Origin: Cordylochernes scorpioides
Lineage: Eukaryota; Arthropoda; Arachnida; Pseudoscorpiones; Chernetidae
DNA length: 64,000 nucleotides
Direction: 5' to 3'
Assembly (NCBI GenBank): GCA_030710605.1
Contig: CP092886.1
Span: 52,905,862-52,969,861 of the forward strand
The notes under the pieces are model-generated. The model was given only the letters and a program-made list of their open reading frames with translations, was not told where the DNA came from and did not search any database. Shown one piece after another: positions 41,484 through 54,685 of this stretch (its first letter is position 1; every line of letters starts with the position of its first letter). The position numbers and the translations under genes were made by a program.

Positions 41484-42241
41484 AAGACAGTTGAAATCAC
41501 TTTTTTGCATGACCTCTGCACTTTGATTTTTATTTCTCAGGTGAGCTGAGATTATGCCATTCTAATAACTAGGCCTTAGATCTAAGTTAAAAGGGTATCC
41601 CCAGGTTAATTTCCAATCAATATTTTTGAAAAAAGTGTCTTTTTTTTTGGCCTCATAGAGATCTAGTAGCTCTTGGCATAGTGGAACCCTTTGATCACGC
41701 AGAACAGAGGTTAATTTCCTTGGAACCCATTTTGAAGAATCCTTTCTATAACCTAAATGTTCAATAATTGTTTATATTGCATTATACCCAACATTTAGTA
41801 TATAACACACAACTCTCTGATTGTTATTCTTCGATCATGACGGATAAGGTCATCAACCTTTTCTTCGTTTTCAGGGTTGGTTGCTGTTGATGATCTTCCA
41901 CTACGTGGTTTGTCATTCAAAGAATACTCACTATACATACATGCATCACTAAAGAATCTTCACATACATCTTATGGCATTGCTTACATTAATTGTGGATT
42001 ATCTGTGTACAATTTCACTCTCTGGTGAATCTCTGAAGCTGAAAATCCCTGCATTTCCAAAATTCGATAACGTATCTTCGTTTATGTTTTGATTTTCATA
42101 CCTTTATTTAAGGTATCTGAAAACAAAATTGATAATTATTATAAAAGCGCTTTTCGTACCAACATACTAAAATTTAAATAAAATAGGTCAATTATTATTC
42201 GAGTTATGGGCAAACAGGTATTACTTTTGAAACGCCCCCAG
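41484..42241 (-). pseudogene. Mariner transposase, N-terminal half, with 5' inverted terminus
   Basis: Minus strand. The element end TGGGGGCGTTTCAAAAGTAA near 42,241 looks like an irritans-type mariner terminus. Inside are a helix-turn-helix-like segment, SGRSSTATNPENEEKVDDL, then KWVPRKLTSVLRDQRV and CQELLDLYEAK. The usual TGDETW around the first catalytic Asp reads NIDWKLTW. Several frameshifts. Ends at the LINE target duplication. Confidence 0.75.
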
Positions 42242-43117
42242 TGTAATCTTCAACTTTTTTGTGCATTTGCCTGAAATTATTATTTTTTAGTTTCTTCTAT
42301 TTTTTAATATCAAATACCTTTTTCTAAAAGCTAATTTAAAAAAATACATTTTTGTTAATTTTAATATTTTAAAACTTAATATATAGCAAAGTTATTAAAA
42401 TATATAATTTAATATTTCAAATTTTAATGTTTCAGAATATATTTGTTTTAAAATGGTTAAAATCACTATATTAAAACCTTACTTGCGAAGGGCTTTATAC
42501 TTATTTCATACGTGCGAAGATCCTTTGATATTCAATATAGGTTGTCACAAAGAGGAAAGCTTTATCTTTTTTTTATTTTGTCAAACGAAAATAGTTTCCC
42601 AAATATTCATTTTTAAACCAAAAAAATAAATACATATAAAATAAAGCGTTTTAGATTATTAATATAGATCTTTACTTCTAAAAACATTTGGACCCAAATA
42701 AATAGAAAATTAAAATTTAAAATCAGCAATTTAATTTTTTAAATATAAAAAAAGTTTCTATAAAAGATATCAAAAGTTACAACCTTTCGAAAATATGGGT
42801 GCAATATTTTTTGAAAAATAGTACAAAATGTAATGCAGTTTTATGCACTTCACAGCATCTATAAATCGATGTCATAAAATAGGGCTGCACTTAAAATCGG
42901 CTTTTCACTAATTCGATCAATGAGGCTTAGAAGCTGTTGGAATGAATGACTGAAAAAGAGTCGATAAGTAGTTGAAAATCTTCGAAATAAAAAGGCAAAA
43001 TTCCAAAATAACTTCACTAGGTACCGCTCAAACAGAGAAACCTAACATATGATGTTAAATATAGTACAAAAGTGAATTTGAACTTGGATCAGGTAGATAA
43101 ATTAAGAAAATAAAGTC
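42242..43117. other. A+T-rich interval, no gene seen
   Basis: No recognised feature. Confidence 0.5.
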
Positions 43118-43281
43118 ATTTCCAGATCGTGCAACTAAAAATTGCTGATGGCTTTTCTTGATTAATCAAGAAACGGTATTTGGCTAATTTTGGAATAATT
43201 AAAAATCAACGATTAGTTGATATTTATTCCGATAGATGGCGCAATTCATCAGCAATTTTAGTTGCACGATCAGGAAATGCC
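43118..43281. mobile_element. Foldback related to family A, without ribozyme
   Basis: Inverted arms ('gatcgtgcaactaaa' and its complement) flank a TTCTTGATTAATCAAGAA palindrome and a 'gatggcgcaattc' block. The hammerhead core is absent. Confidence 0.6.
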
Positions 43282-43349
43282 TTTTTCCCTAACTTATGAT
43301 ATTTACAACAATAAATAATATGTGAAGGTTATTTACATATAAAAACAAT

Positions 43350-43421
43350 GCGTCCAAAGCAGGATTCGATCCCGCTTCATGGCTTTCGGGAATCGAAGGT
43401 TTTAACCACTCGTCCACCGAC
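43350..43421 (-). pseudogene. tRNA-like sequence (tRNA-Ser-like relic)
   Basis: Minus strand: a box A-like GGACGAGTGGTTAA and a box B-like GGGATCGAATCCTG, 72 nt overall. T-arm pairing GCGGG/CCTGC is good. Acceptor pairing is poor and the anticodon arm is irregular, so it is a pseudogene or SINE head, not a working tRNA. Confidence 0.45.
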
Positions 43422-43614
43422 TTATTATAAAAAGGCAATCATGTACAATTTGTATATTCGAATATAATATTTATATTTATTTAATCGGTATGTATAAATT
43501 TGCATGTTATAAGTACATTTTAAATCACAAGATTAAAACACAAATTATTATTTTCAAATTTATCATAAATAAGCACAACTTGTAACTTTTCTGCATACAA
43601 TTATATACATATAT

Positions 43615-43900
43615 CAAAAAAGCATATCTTGACCATATATCAGCACATGAGCTTTTAAGAAGGCAGAGCGCCATCTAGTGAAACAGAAATCAACTAAACG
43701 TTGATTTAGCCCGTTCCTTGATATTTGGCAGTTCCCATTTTCTTGATAAATATGGAAAAGCCAATCACGAACGCGTTTAAGGCTGTTGGCCCTCGTCAGC
43801 GTGGTGCAGGCTGTACTTCTCCGACCAAAAATATTTTGGTCCCAGAGGCTTATTGAGAAATCAAGATATGGGTATTTAAGGACAAACTTGCGTAAATACG
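43615..43900 (-). mobile_element. Hammerhead-repeat family A, minus-strand copy
   Basis: Same block order as at 59.4-59.7 kb: tail tag, 'gcgccatctagtg', palindromic region, hammerhead, 'ggaccaaaatattttt', then 'tgggtatttaagg'. Confidence 0.65.
43765..43804 (-). ncRNA. Hammerhead ribozyme relic, family A, covarying stem II
   Basis: Minus strand: CCACG, CUGACGA, GGGC, loop CAACA, GCCU, UAAA, CGCGUU, CGUGA. Stem II (GGGC/GCCU) differs from GCG/CGC of the 24.3-kb copy, yet pairs. The essential GAAA is UAAA (G12 changed), so probably inactive. Confidence 0.55.
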
Positions 43901-44999
43901 CTGAACACGTGAAAAAACAATAAAAAATAAACTAAATTAAAAAAATTATATATATATATATATATACAGATAAGGTTCAGATAAATGTTACACATTGATG
44001 AAATATATTTGGACACACATATGTGTGTAGTGTGGCATGTGAGGAAGTTATCAAATTTTCACATATTGCTCATAGTGGAAGTAAAGCAGTTATTTATGAA
44101 AAATAAAGAGTAACTACAAATAAAATAAGCTTATTTATGTAAATCTATATTGCCTCAATGTTAATGATGGAATTACACTCATGGATAAAATTTAAGGAAG
44201 TATAAATTCTTCAATATTACCGATCGTCTGTTTTTTTTTTTTTTTTAACTGGGCTATCTCGTGTCTCTTTAATAATAAAGGGCATTGTGTATCAAATACC
44301 TTTCAGAGTTATACGAATCCCGATATACATGATAAAAGGTAAAAGTTTCTTAAGTTTTGTTCATGGGTGTTAGCGCTACTTCTTTCAATCATTTAAAAGG
44401 AATATAGACAATTGGTGAAATGAAGTTAGATTTGAGAAGTTTCGACTCACCAGTGGTAAGACATCGAAGAGATTCCAATACGGATAAAACAAGACTTCCC
44501 ACATCATCTGCTTCTACAGTTTGCTAATGTATAAGTGTAACATGTGTGAAAGATATAGCGATGAATAATTCCATCATTAATTCACAGTATTGTATTCCGT
44601 TTTACTAATTTTCTCAATTATTATTTAGATCAAGGTTTCCATATCTCTCTTTCAATGTGAGCCATAGACAAATATAGCTTTAACAGGGGGGATCAATCAA
44701 ATCTATCTCACAATATAGAATTCTAAATATAATTGCTTCTCGTGAAATTTCGGAGAGATGAGAAAAAAAAGTGAACTTATTAAAGACGAATAATCTTTAT
44801 AATCTAAAGGAAGGAACTTAGCCTGTATAATAGAAAACTAGGTTCAGTAGGTATGCAGTGTATAAAGTTGGAATAAAATGATATACATACATAAAACACA
44901 CGTAGCAATGTCAATTTTCGCCCATGCTAATCTAACATTGACCTAACTCAACTTGAAATATGAATCGTAAAGATAGAGGCTGCCTGGCCGGCATTCATA
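43901..44999. other. A+T-rich interval, no gene seen
   Basis: Contains a TA run (43,948-43,967) and a T run at 44,230-44,247. No gene. Confidence 0.5.
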
Positions 45000-45082
45000 G
45001 TTCTTCAAATAAAAGATACTTCGCCAGTAAATTCTTTTAAAATAAAAGATTTACTGGCCGAAGTATATTTAATTTGAAGAAC
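45000..45082. repeat. Short inverted repeat
   Basis: 33-34 bp arms (45,000-45,032 and 45,049-45,082) starting GTTCTTCAAAT. Part of it is repeated directly about 130 bp downstream. Confidence 0.7.
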
Positions 45083-45289
45083 TTGAAATATGAAATTACT
45101 ATATATTTAACTATTTGAAAAAACAATTAAAAATAATATAAAATGTCAGGTCTTGGTTTTAAAATAAAAATATATTTATTGGCCGTAGTATCTATACTTT
45201 GAAGAACTTGAAATATAAAATTACTATATATTTAAATATTAGAAAAACAATTAAAAAATAAAAAAATAATAAAAAAGGTCAGGTCTGGT

Positions 45290-45370
45290 ATTAAAATCAA
45301 AAAAGGCATATCCTGACCACGAGCACATGAGCTTTTTAGATGGCGCTTTGACATAGTGCTCGTTGTGAGG
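45290..45370 (-). mobile_element. Hammerhead-repeat family A, end fragment
   Basis: 'ggcatatcctgaccacga' tag and 'gatggcgctttgac' block only. Confidence 0.55.
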
Positions 45371-48300
45371 ATGTGTCTTTTTATTTTAATATTTAAATTT
45401 ATGCAAATTAATATACATAGTGATGATGGATAAATAATTATTTATATAAATGTTCTCGAATTGATTAGATTCAAAGAGAAATATTGATATTGTAATTTAC
45501 ACTTTATTGATGATTCGATGACAGACGTCTTTGTCAAGTTAGGGTTCTCTCGATACGAATTAGAGTTGGATAAAGACACTGTACTGCTTGGTGCAATAAA
45601 CTACTACGTGATAAATAAGTCTCTTGTATTGGAAGTATGTGAAATATCTTCAACATGTAGAACTGTGAGAATTTAAATATTTCACAAGTTATATTTGGGT
45701 TTCAAAATAATATTTTTAGATATTTTCAAAGTGGATGTAACAATAACAGGGCAACAAGTCGAGACAAGTGGGCAACAACTTGTTTAGAAGGATTAAGATT
45801 TAGTAGTTAGAGAGGAGAACGGGCCGAAAATTGGAAGGCAACCTCCGATGGGGCTCGTAATTCTCTTGTCGTTCTGATCGCCTCAGCACAAGTTACGAGT
45901 TTCTCTAACTCCGTTTTATTGTCGGAGCTACTCCCACGGCTATTGTCTCGCCACTCCAACTGGCGGGGGAATTCCTGTGGACCGCGTCATTATTACAATG
46001 GTTAGATTGGCAGGACGTATTTTAATTACTGTACCACACAAAGTAGAGTTGCCTTGATATTAGTTTGTTTTGGTTTCCCTTCAAAAATTATTAATTTATA
46101 AATATTAATATATATTGTGAGAAATGAAATTTTATATGTGTGCGTACCGCGCGGCTTTTTTTTTTCAAAATGATTCATTATGAATTTATCTTTTTCAAAA
46201 TATTATATATGTGTGCTTTACATATTACATGCTCCAATTTAAACATTAAAAATGTATATTCAATAAAATAACAATATATAATATAAAGAAATAAAATAAC
46301 ACACAACCACAACACACACTATATATATGATATAGCCCTTTATTGTGTTAATAAGAAATAAAAAATATTTTTTAAATTTCTTTTAATAAAAATAAAAATA
46401 CAACCTTTCGCAATGAGTTTGTTTTATTATTTCTTTTAGTTCTACTTCATTTCTTCACTTCCCGATTTCAAAATTCATAGCTTTTTGATGTTGATTTAGA
46501 TAAATTAATAATTTAAAATATATTAATCATCACAAAAAAAAGATAATTTATATATACGAGCATGTATAGTTTTTTTATAAACACAGGTTTAAAAAAATGA
46601 TATGTATATATATATACGTATATCCATACTCGAGAATTTTTTTTCTTTTATAGATATGTCACAAAGTAAATTATCTTTGAAGACAAATTTTCAAAGTACG
46701 AAATAATTTCTAAATTTAAAAAATAAATATAAGTATACAATAATATCCTCAATGATAGAGAGATATATAGGCGTTGAAATTAATACATTTTAATATCAAA
46801 AGTGTGAAGTAATTTGCGCTATGTATGTATACAAGATAAACATGACTGTCTTGTAAAACCTTTATTGCGATAAAACCGTTATATATAATGGGTGTGGTAG
46901 TTTACATAGTGTTGAATTTGATGAACTGGCACAAGTGGAACTAATGTAAAGGACAAAAGTGTAAATTAACAATATCAAAATGGCTATCTTGAGATTCTGA
47001 TCTAATAGGTCAGAATTTATATAACAATATTAAATGTTGTATTTGAAGGACATCTCAAAAAATGTAGAATTTCAATGTGTTTTGGATTGTAACTTCAAGA
47101 CAGTTAGAAATAGAAATTTGGATTTTTTTTCCATTTGGCTTCTCTTGTAGAGCTTTAAACAATCCTCTCAAAATCCACTCAAGTCCCAACAAGGTTCCTA
47201 ACTGAATCCTCGTTACACTGATGGATTGTTCTTGTGTGTGTGAAATGTCTTTCATTATTATATGGTAAATGACATTTAGGTTTGTCGTCTTTAGCCTTAA
47301 ATACTTGCTAATGTGTACACATTAAATATAAAATTGATGAAATTAGATAATTCAACTCTATAAATTTAATACTCAAATCCCTTAAAAATATAAAATGTAA
47401 GCACAGGCACTTTATTTGAAGTAAAGCATATAAAGCGAAAGCATATTCCATCTCTAAAGAATACGTCATTTTTAGGTCAGACCTTTTTCAATGTTGTCGA
47501 CATCACTTCAAACAGGTTTCTTTGAAACAGTGATAAGTGTATATTCAAAAATAGGATTTTGACTTCAATATAAACAATGAATGGTTTCCTGGAGACATTT
47601 CGAATGAACATTCTTTTTCCAATAATCGAAATCATAAATTACTATTTTTGTGGGGTAGTCTCACTTTGGACATTGTACATAATTAACAAAAGATTTTTTT
47701 AATGAGAGCCACTTTGACAGGAAGAACTAAAGGTGAAACTATGAATGAAATAACTATTAAAGAACTATGAATGCCGGTCAGCCAACCTCAAACTTCAAGA
47801 TCTGCCTTCTTGGGTGTTGTGAATTCTGGACGTCCTTTAACCGTTTTTTTTTTTTTTTTTTTGTTGTTGGGGCTTATTCCTTATACGGAAACTATATTCA
47901 AAGTATTAATAACCATCTTGGAGATATATAGGATTCTAAGCTCAGTAGCTTCGCGCGTTCCTATTTCTATCCACACATCCAATATAATATATCTTGAAGA
48001 ATAAGATGAGATCGCTTAGAAACATTTGAGAGTGAAGAAAACAGATATATTAAAAATATATTTAAACATTTTATCCAAAAAGGGCAGCAAATTCGGTCGA
48101 GAAACCTGAAGCCTAAAGCAATAACTCTTAAAGTTATTATGAGCATGAAGACAAATTGCTTTTCATACACTCTCAATATCCCTATGTGTCATTTCTATAT
48201 AGAAAAGTAAATTTAGAATACTATATTATTATGCTTAATTCGAATATATAATGGAGAGAAAACCATTTATATATAAATTTGTATGCAATCCAGTATTAAC

Positions 48301-49164
48301 GAATCTGGACAAGGCACACGGCCAAATTATCGAGATCATTAATGTGAAAAAATATCTGATCACAAATTATTTTACTAATGAATGTGAATTTCTGGCAAGC
48401 ATAAGAACCCTTCGGTTCTTTTAACATGAAAGATAGGTACCTAGATTATTTTCAAATTCAATTAATTTTTATCATTAAGTTTCCTATTGATTTCAGATGA
48501 TATTTTTTTTGAAAATCATAAAGCAGTTTAAAGAAATTCATTTTTTCAATTGCAGCTCTTTAATTTGACGTCGCAGCGCACTTTGAAGTCCAGAATGAGG
48601 ACGGCGATCAAAGCCTTCAAATGGAATATTGACAAAAAGGCCATCTCGCTCTCTTTCAATTAATCTTAAAATGATTAAAATTAAAATACTCATCTCATTA
48701 TAAATTTAGGGAAAGGATATTTAATATTTTTCATTTTTGTGTGACCAGAAAATTTAAATTAGTTTCTTAATGTTTAATAAAAATACAGTTTTAATTGGAT
48801 TGGATTTGTTTAATTAATATCGGGGCCGCGCAAGTCGATTGGCTCCTTTTAGAGTTTTCCTCTTTAAAGTCTTCCATTGTGTATTCTACGTGGATTGAGG
48901 TGCTTAGAAGTTTAATTTCCATATTGAATCCTTATTGCACACTCTGTGGTCTGTATAGGCATACGGCTAAACCTCTTATAAGCAACTTTTCAGATTAAAA
49001 AAAAAAAACCTTTTACTCACCGACTACCTTTTTGTGAACTTAAATTGATTTTTCCCTTATCAGATGGTACAGATTATGATACTCATGGTGAATAGATAGC
49101 AACAGTTTTACCGTAAGTGCGCCACAAATATATACATGTAGAAAGCAGTTCGACCCTTACACTT
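45371..49164. other. Mostly unassigned A+T-rich DNA
   Basis: The only notable part is a GC-richer block at about 45,800-46,000 with no recognisable frame. T runs at 46,156-46,166 and 47,845-47,862. No gene supported. Confidence 0.45.
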
Positions 49165-49345
49165 AAAGTGTTACATAGCCCTTTTGTTGACTTGCACTCA
49201 CCGATGGTGTTGGACTTCTGAAATTATTTGGAGCCATTGAAGCAAATTTTTTCTCGTTAGAATAAAATGCCCACTGACAGAATCGATCCCCGATCGTGAC
49301 TGAGAAAAATGGACAGTTTATGCCCCTAATCCACCAACCCACCTT
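49165..49345 (-). repeat. tRNA-derived SINE copy, independent insertion
   Basis: Shares the body ('ggtgttggacttctg' versus 'ggggttggacttgta') with 11,920-12,066, and a box B-like GGGATCGATTCTG on minus with a GGTTGGTGGATTAGG box A-like segment upstream. Confidence 0.5.
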
Positions 49346-50570
49346 AAAAACGGCCCTTAGGGTAACTAGCCGAACCTTGAATGAAAGACTAATGCCAATA
49401 GCAACCAGAGTATTCATGGTTTGAATAGTTTCCCATTTGAGAATCTATGAATTATTTTGAATGAAGAGACCTCCCCCTATTCTGATTACTTACTGTCTAA
49501 GCTCTTATGTTTATAAAAAAAGAGAATTAAAAAATCATTTATATTTGTAGTTATATATAGAGTCATGCAAAACCCCTAAGAAGCATAGCACGCTCTTAAA
49601 AACTGGTCAGATGTTCTCAAAGATTTATTCACTAAAGGAACAAAAATAGATGTAGAAAAAATAATTTATATCTTCTATTCCGCTGGTGTTTTAGGTTGCT
49701 GCTGATATATTTTATAAATATCTTTAAAATACTTTAACCATAAGGAAGCTATGCTGAAAATAAATTCTAATTCTGAAGACCAGACAATTAAAAAAAATAA
49801 ATCGTGTCAATGATTTTTCGCTTTTATATATTATATACTTAATATTACAATAAATAATTATCCGTGTAATCTAATGCTTCATGCTCTATATACCTGATGT
49901 AGAACTTAAATTTGGCCCCATTTAATTATGTATGAAATGAATCTCCAAATTCACAAAAGTGCCAATTGGTCCATACGTCAAATCTCTACAGATCCAGGTA
50001 TTCCCTTTTATATACAAAAATTCAATGGATCACCTTTTACTGATATTATCCAAGTGTTTGATAAATACGGCTCTGGGTTTGTCAACCGATTTAATTGTTC
50101 TTTTGCTTAGGTAATATAATTTACATTAGTTTACATCTATAATGAAAACTAAAATATATTTATTATATCAGGGGGTCTTTTCAAATATTTTTATATTCAT
50201 CAAACTCATCACCAAATTTTAAAAGAGTAATCCATCAATACCTGTATGTTTCCTGGGAAAATATGAGAGTTAATTACACGAATAAATATTTGAATTGTCA
50301 AACAGGAATATTAACAATGGAACAGATCATTTAAATCGGCTTTGACAAGTCATGAGCTTGTTCAAAAGACAAAAAACAACTGGAGTAACGAACCATACTA
50401 ATATTCTTCAATCAAATAGAAAAAGATAATCTAAAAAGTGAACTTTTTTTTCAATTTTTAATTTTCTAAATATTTTTATATTTTTTAATGAAATTTTTTG
50501 AAAATTAAAAATGTGTTATGGTTGTTTTGCTATTCATATAATATATATTAGTATACTAAAAATATACTAG
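49346..50570. other. A+T-rich interval, no gene seen
   Basis: No feature recognised. Confidence 0.45.
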
Positions 50571-50677
50571 TTTTAAAATGAAAGAGACTATTAAGTATCA
50601 GAGTCATCAACAATCAATTCTGTCATCGTTTGCTTTTGTGAATGGAATAAATACCCAAATATGGCCATTTCTTATAA

Positions 50678-50742
50678 GCATCGGTGGTAGAATGCTCGCC
50701 TGCCACGCGGGCTGCCACGGGGTTCGAATCCCGGCCGATGCA
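50678..50742 (+). pseudogene. tRNA-Gly pseudogene
   Basis: Same acceptor (GCATCGG/CCGATGC) and flanking sequence as 28,756-28,826. The D-arm has lost 8 nt (TTCAGTGG missing) and the variable region is altered. The T-loop here is the normal TTCGAAT. Followed by a T run. Confidence 0.8.
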
Positions 50743-50790
50743 TTTTTTTTCTTACAATTTTTAAAATTCATTTATATTATTATTATTATC

Positions 50791-51706
50791 TTATATATAA
50801 AAGTCAATGTCTGTTTCGCGATAAACTCTAGAACTACTGAACCAATTGGTACCAAATTTTGCATGTCGCTTTTTATAAACCCGAGGAAATTTTCGGCTAC
50901 ATTTTGATTAGTATTTTTGACTATTTATATTTTTCATTTAAAGAACTTTTTTTTTGACGAGGAATAAATACAAGGCGAAGTTGCTTGCGTACTTTTTTAA
51001 AATATCTTTTTATACGAGTGCTACTTTTTTTTACAAAAGTATTGAGTATTGAGAGAGAGAAATTTATATTAATAAGTTACGGTAAGTGCACACAATGCAA
51101 TTTAAAAAAGACTTTACAAAATTAGCGTTACTGTATGTAAATAATGGCTTTCGTATTTTTTATTATTTTTTGTTCTGGCCTTTGTTTCTTTTTTATCTCT
51201 TTTATAAAAAATCGTTTAAAACGCAGTCGCAGTCATTAGCAAACACATATGTTCGCCTAATTTCCATGTGCTTTTTTATTTTTTACAGAAAAATATTTAC
51301 ATGCCAGTATTTTGGATTATTTTTTTATTAACCTATTTTTTTTTCTTATTCTTACTGAGAAGATGGGCATCGCAGTCAAGATCCATCGCAGTCACTCACT
51401 CAACTCAGGCAATTTCAAGGGTTAATGCGCAGGGGCGGGTACCTCGGGGGTTGTGTGAAAAAGCTGCCATCTATTTAAACTATATTGATTTTGAAACAAC
51501 TAAATGGCTTGCAAAAACATAAATAAAATACCTAAACACTAATATAATACAAATTTTTGCCATCACACACACCTTTTGCCTGTGGTTTATGTATTACTTC
51601 TGTATTGCTATTCTATGGCACTTCTACTATTTATTATTGATGTACTTTCAGTAAGAAGGAAATTGCACTCGGGGAATTCTCGGGCGAAGCCGGGTCATTC
51701 GTCTAG
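50791..51706 (+). mobile_element. Helitron/Helentron-like element, long copy
   Basis: Begins TTATATATAAAAGTCAATGT, continues 'aactactgaaccaattggta', a phrase common at the head of such elements, and ends CGGGCGAAGCCGGGTCATTC then GTCTAG. About 916 bp without a protein. Open frames inside are T-rich and unlikely to be real. Confidence 0.6.
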
Positions 51707-54050
51707 TTATATTATAAAATAAATAAAGCTTCCAGAGCTAAGTTTCTTATGAGGCCATTATATAAACAAATATAGAAAAGTATATTTTGAAATGGAAGGG
51801 ATTAATAAGGAAATTGAGACCTTGCAATTTTGTCATAACTTTGTCAGCAACCACAATGTCAAAGTTATATAGTCTTTAAGAAGAAAATGTTAATTATAGG
51901 ATGTTTCTGTATGCATGTCGTTGGACACCCAATAAAAGTTAGTTTTTTTGCTAACTGTCACTGTATAAAAAAGGATTTTTGGTCATAAGATAAACATTTT
52001 TAAAAATGCATAAGATAAATAAAGAATATATATATATGTCGTGATCGAATGGAAGGGTGCAACCGTTATGCTTACAATCCCCAAGAATTAGTTCCAGTCA
52101 AGTGAGCAGCGCACCCGCGACGTGCAGTAGCATTCGCCCGCGATGTCTGCCACGTTTACTTTTGTATAGTTTTTATAGATGGATGAATTTGCATATTTAC
52201 ATTTTGACACAAGTTTAGCATATTTACATACTTATTTTGGCGAAAATAAATTATACATCTTTGATATTATACAAATTATGACATATATATATTATGAGAT
52301 ATAGATTATAAAAAAACGCTTACCTCATAGTTATGAGTGGTATATAGAACATGATGAAATTATAGATATGAATGAAAATAGCAATTGAAACTTTTTGAAA
52401 TTTTGAGAAAACATAAATTAAAAAAAAAAAATAATAATATAAAAATTAAATAGAAAATAACATATGACCAGAATTTTTCAAATTTAAAAAGGTTATTAAA
52501 AATTAAATTATAAATGGGGATGAAATTTTTTAAGCTGTAGTTAAATTTTTTGTTTATATATATATATTTCGTATTCTTTTCTCTCATTTTAAAAATTAAA
52601 TATTCCAAACAAGAATTCGGGAATGTACACTAAGGACACACACACACACACACACAAAAAACCGACTGTATATTTAAGAAATATATATTTTACTTGTTGT
52701 TAAATGTTTGAAGAAATAATTATTCATTGGTTAAAATGATTTTAAAAAGGATAAAAATCTATCTAGTCAGGCTTCAAAACACCCTAAAGGACAGTTCTGT
52801 ATTGTTTTAAAGAAGAAACGCTAGTTTCCTAGTGAATTCTGTTTGACATTTCAACCATGCTAGCATCAAATTTATAGTGGTCATTTATAATTTTTGTCAT
52901 TATTTGAAATGCCCTCTTTGAAAAGAAAATAATGTTTTGATTTCCTAGGAAGAGTAGCTTGCTACAAGAAAAATTCTAGAAGGATTTAAATTCAACAAAT
53001 GCTATTTCAGTAATGGGTATATTAGTCACCTCTCAATACATTTACCCAAGCAGTGTTATAACAACAAGGCATCTTAATACCGCTATTTATAGTATTTTTT
53101 ATACAAGAACTATATTATTTATAATCAGAAATAGTGAAACAAAGAAATAATAAATAAGTTAAATGGAATGCTCGTTTAGAATAGCGCCATCTATAAACAC
53201 TAGATGGAATTAGGGGTGTTCTAATGCTGAAACTTCACCTATCATCGTTTGGTCATATATTTATAATTCTGTTTCATATGTTGATGTTTTTGTTGGAATT
53301 AATGTCGCGCTAGTGTTCCCGCCATAGCTGCAGAGCTTTGCCAACATCGCGTGACCTTGTCATTAGTTTTTTCCCCCGTTTAAGTTTTAGTGTTCATTTC
53401 AACGTTCATATAAGATTATATAAGGTTGAATACAGAATAAATATAAATATGAATAAATATGATTATACAATGATAAATATATGAATAGATAGATAAAAAT
53501 AAATAAAATAATTGATAAATATTCCATTATATAAAATATATATATAAAGAGAGAGAGAGAGATCAAAACTATACTGTTCTTGAACTTTTAAATTCTCACT
53601 ACAAATGATAGAGTATCAGAATTATAAAATCAAAAGTTGGAAAATGATATATAGATAAATAAATATTAATAAATATTTCCTTTCTAATATCTAAGTTGGT
53701 TAAAAAGTATTCATTTTTTAATTCCGAAGAGACGATCGCGTGAGTAGCTGTTGAATACCATTTTGAGCAGTCGACATAAAAGAAATTATTTATGAGAGTA
53801 AATTACGTAGCAATTTTAATTTTCCTAATTAGCATAAATAACTAATTAACGACTAGAGAGGGAAATCAACCCACACCACCTTATTTTATTACAAATAGAG
53901 CGAACCTTTCAACGGTGAATTGGGTCAATTATTTTATACAAGGAAGGAGAAAAAGAGAATGAAAATTATTTACATAGTCTTCAAAGCCTGAAATGTGGCC
54001 TATTAGTTGTTCAATAAAAATGTATACTCTCTTTATTTTATATAGTCTTG
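51707..54050. other. A+T-rich interval with microsatellites
   Basis: (CA)n at 52,637-52,656 and (GA)n at 53,551-53,563. No gene. Confidence 0.5.
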
Positions 54051-54240
54051 AAACTCCGCCTTTACCGGTCCCAAGCCCGGATGTAAAAGGAGGAGGGGAG
54101 CAGTAACAAGCTCGGTAAAAAATCTGGATTCATCAGGCCCGGCTGATAGTACCCTGTAAGGGCTCCTAATCCAGGGATACAGGATGAGCAGCGTTTGTAC
54201 TGTATTGTTAGGAGCGTCTGCACATGGTGTCTGTTCCTCA
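54051..54240 (+). mobile_element. GC-rich repeat fragment, possibly non-LTR derived
   Basis: Contains 'ggtcccaagcccggatg' and 'gggctcctaatccaggg'. The first phrase recurs in many animal retroelements as far as I recall. No frame is recognisable. Confidence 0.35.
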
Positions 54241-54275
54241 GGTCAAAAGTTCACCCAGTTCTACTTCACCCAGTC

Positions 54276-54345
54276 ATGATCTCAAGCTTTACAAGCTTGA
54301 TACCCTAATATGATTGAGTGGAAATAAGAAAAAGATATAAACTTG
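54276..54345 (+). repeat. Isolated monomer of the 85-bp satellite
   Basis: 'tctcaagctttacaagc', 'gataccctaatatgatt' and 'gagtggaaataag' match one unit of the array at 61,045-62,655, about 7 kb away. Confidence 0.7.
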
Positions 54346-54569
54346 ATTAATAAACAGGATATATATGTGACGTTTCTTTGTATATAGAATAAAGAACACC
54401 AAGGCCAGATAAAATATTATATAACGATGAAATAACCAGCATATATCTCTCTCGACGAAGTAATTTTCAATCTGAAATGTTGATGGCGCCTAGAGCCAAC
54501 TTCAATCTTGGAGGTATATATAACACTTTGAAAATGGAGCAATCCATACTTAAATCATTAGATAGTAAA

Positions 54570-54685
54570 AAGCATATATTGGATTGAAAAATGTAATGCC
54601 TCGATAAAGGTTGACGTTCAGCCAGCCGAAATATTGGTAAATAAATCTTTTATTTAATCCAATATATGCCTTTTTACTATCTAAT
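54570..54685 (+). mobile_element. Family C repeat, single copy
   Basis: 'catatattggattgaaaaat' and 'aatccaatatatgcct' inverted tags around one hammerhead-like motif. Confidence 0.6.
54597..54639 (+). ncRNA. Hammerhead-like motif, family C
   Basis: UGCC, UCGAUAAA, GGUUG, loop ACGUUCAGC, CAGCC, GAAA, UAUU, GGUA. Stem I uses a G-U wobble where the 14.1-kb copy has A-U. Stem II keeps five pairs despite sequence change. Confidence 0.45.

Noticed and set aside
41877-42092. 71-codon frame on plus near 42 kb
   Set aside because: Antisense to the mariner N-terminal half, which explains the region.
43350-43421. Functional tRNA gene
   Set aside because: Box A and B resemble a tRNA, but the acceptor stem does not pair well and the anticodon arm is irregular.
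51086-51522. Open frames inside the Helitron-like element at 50.8-51.7 kb
   Set aside because: Phe/Leu-rich translations of T-rich DNA with no helicase or Rep motif.
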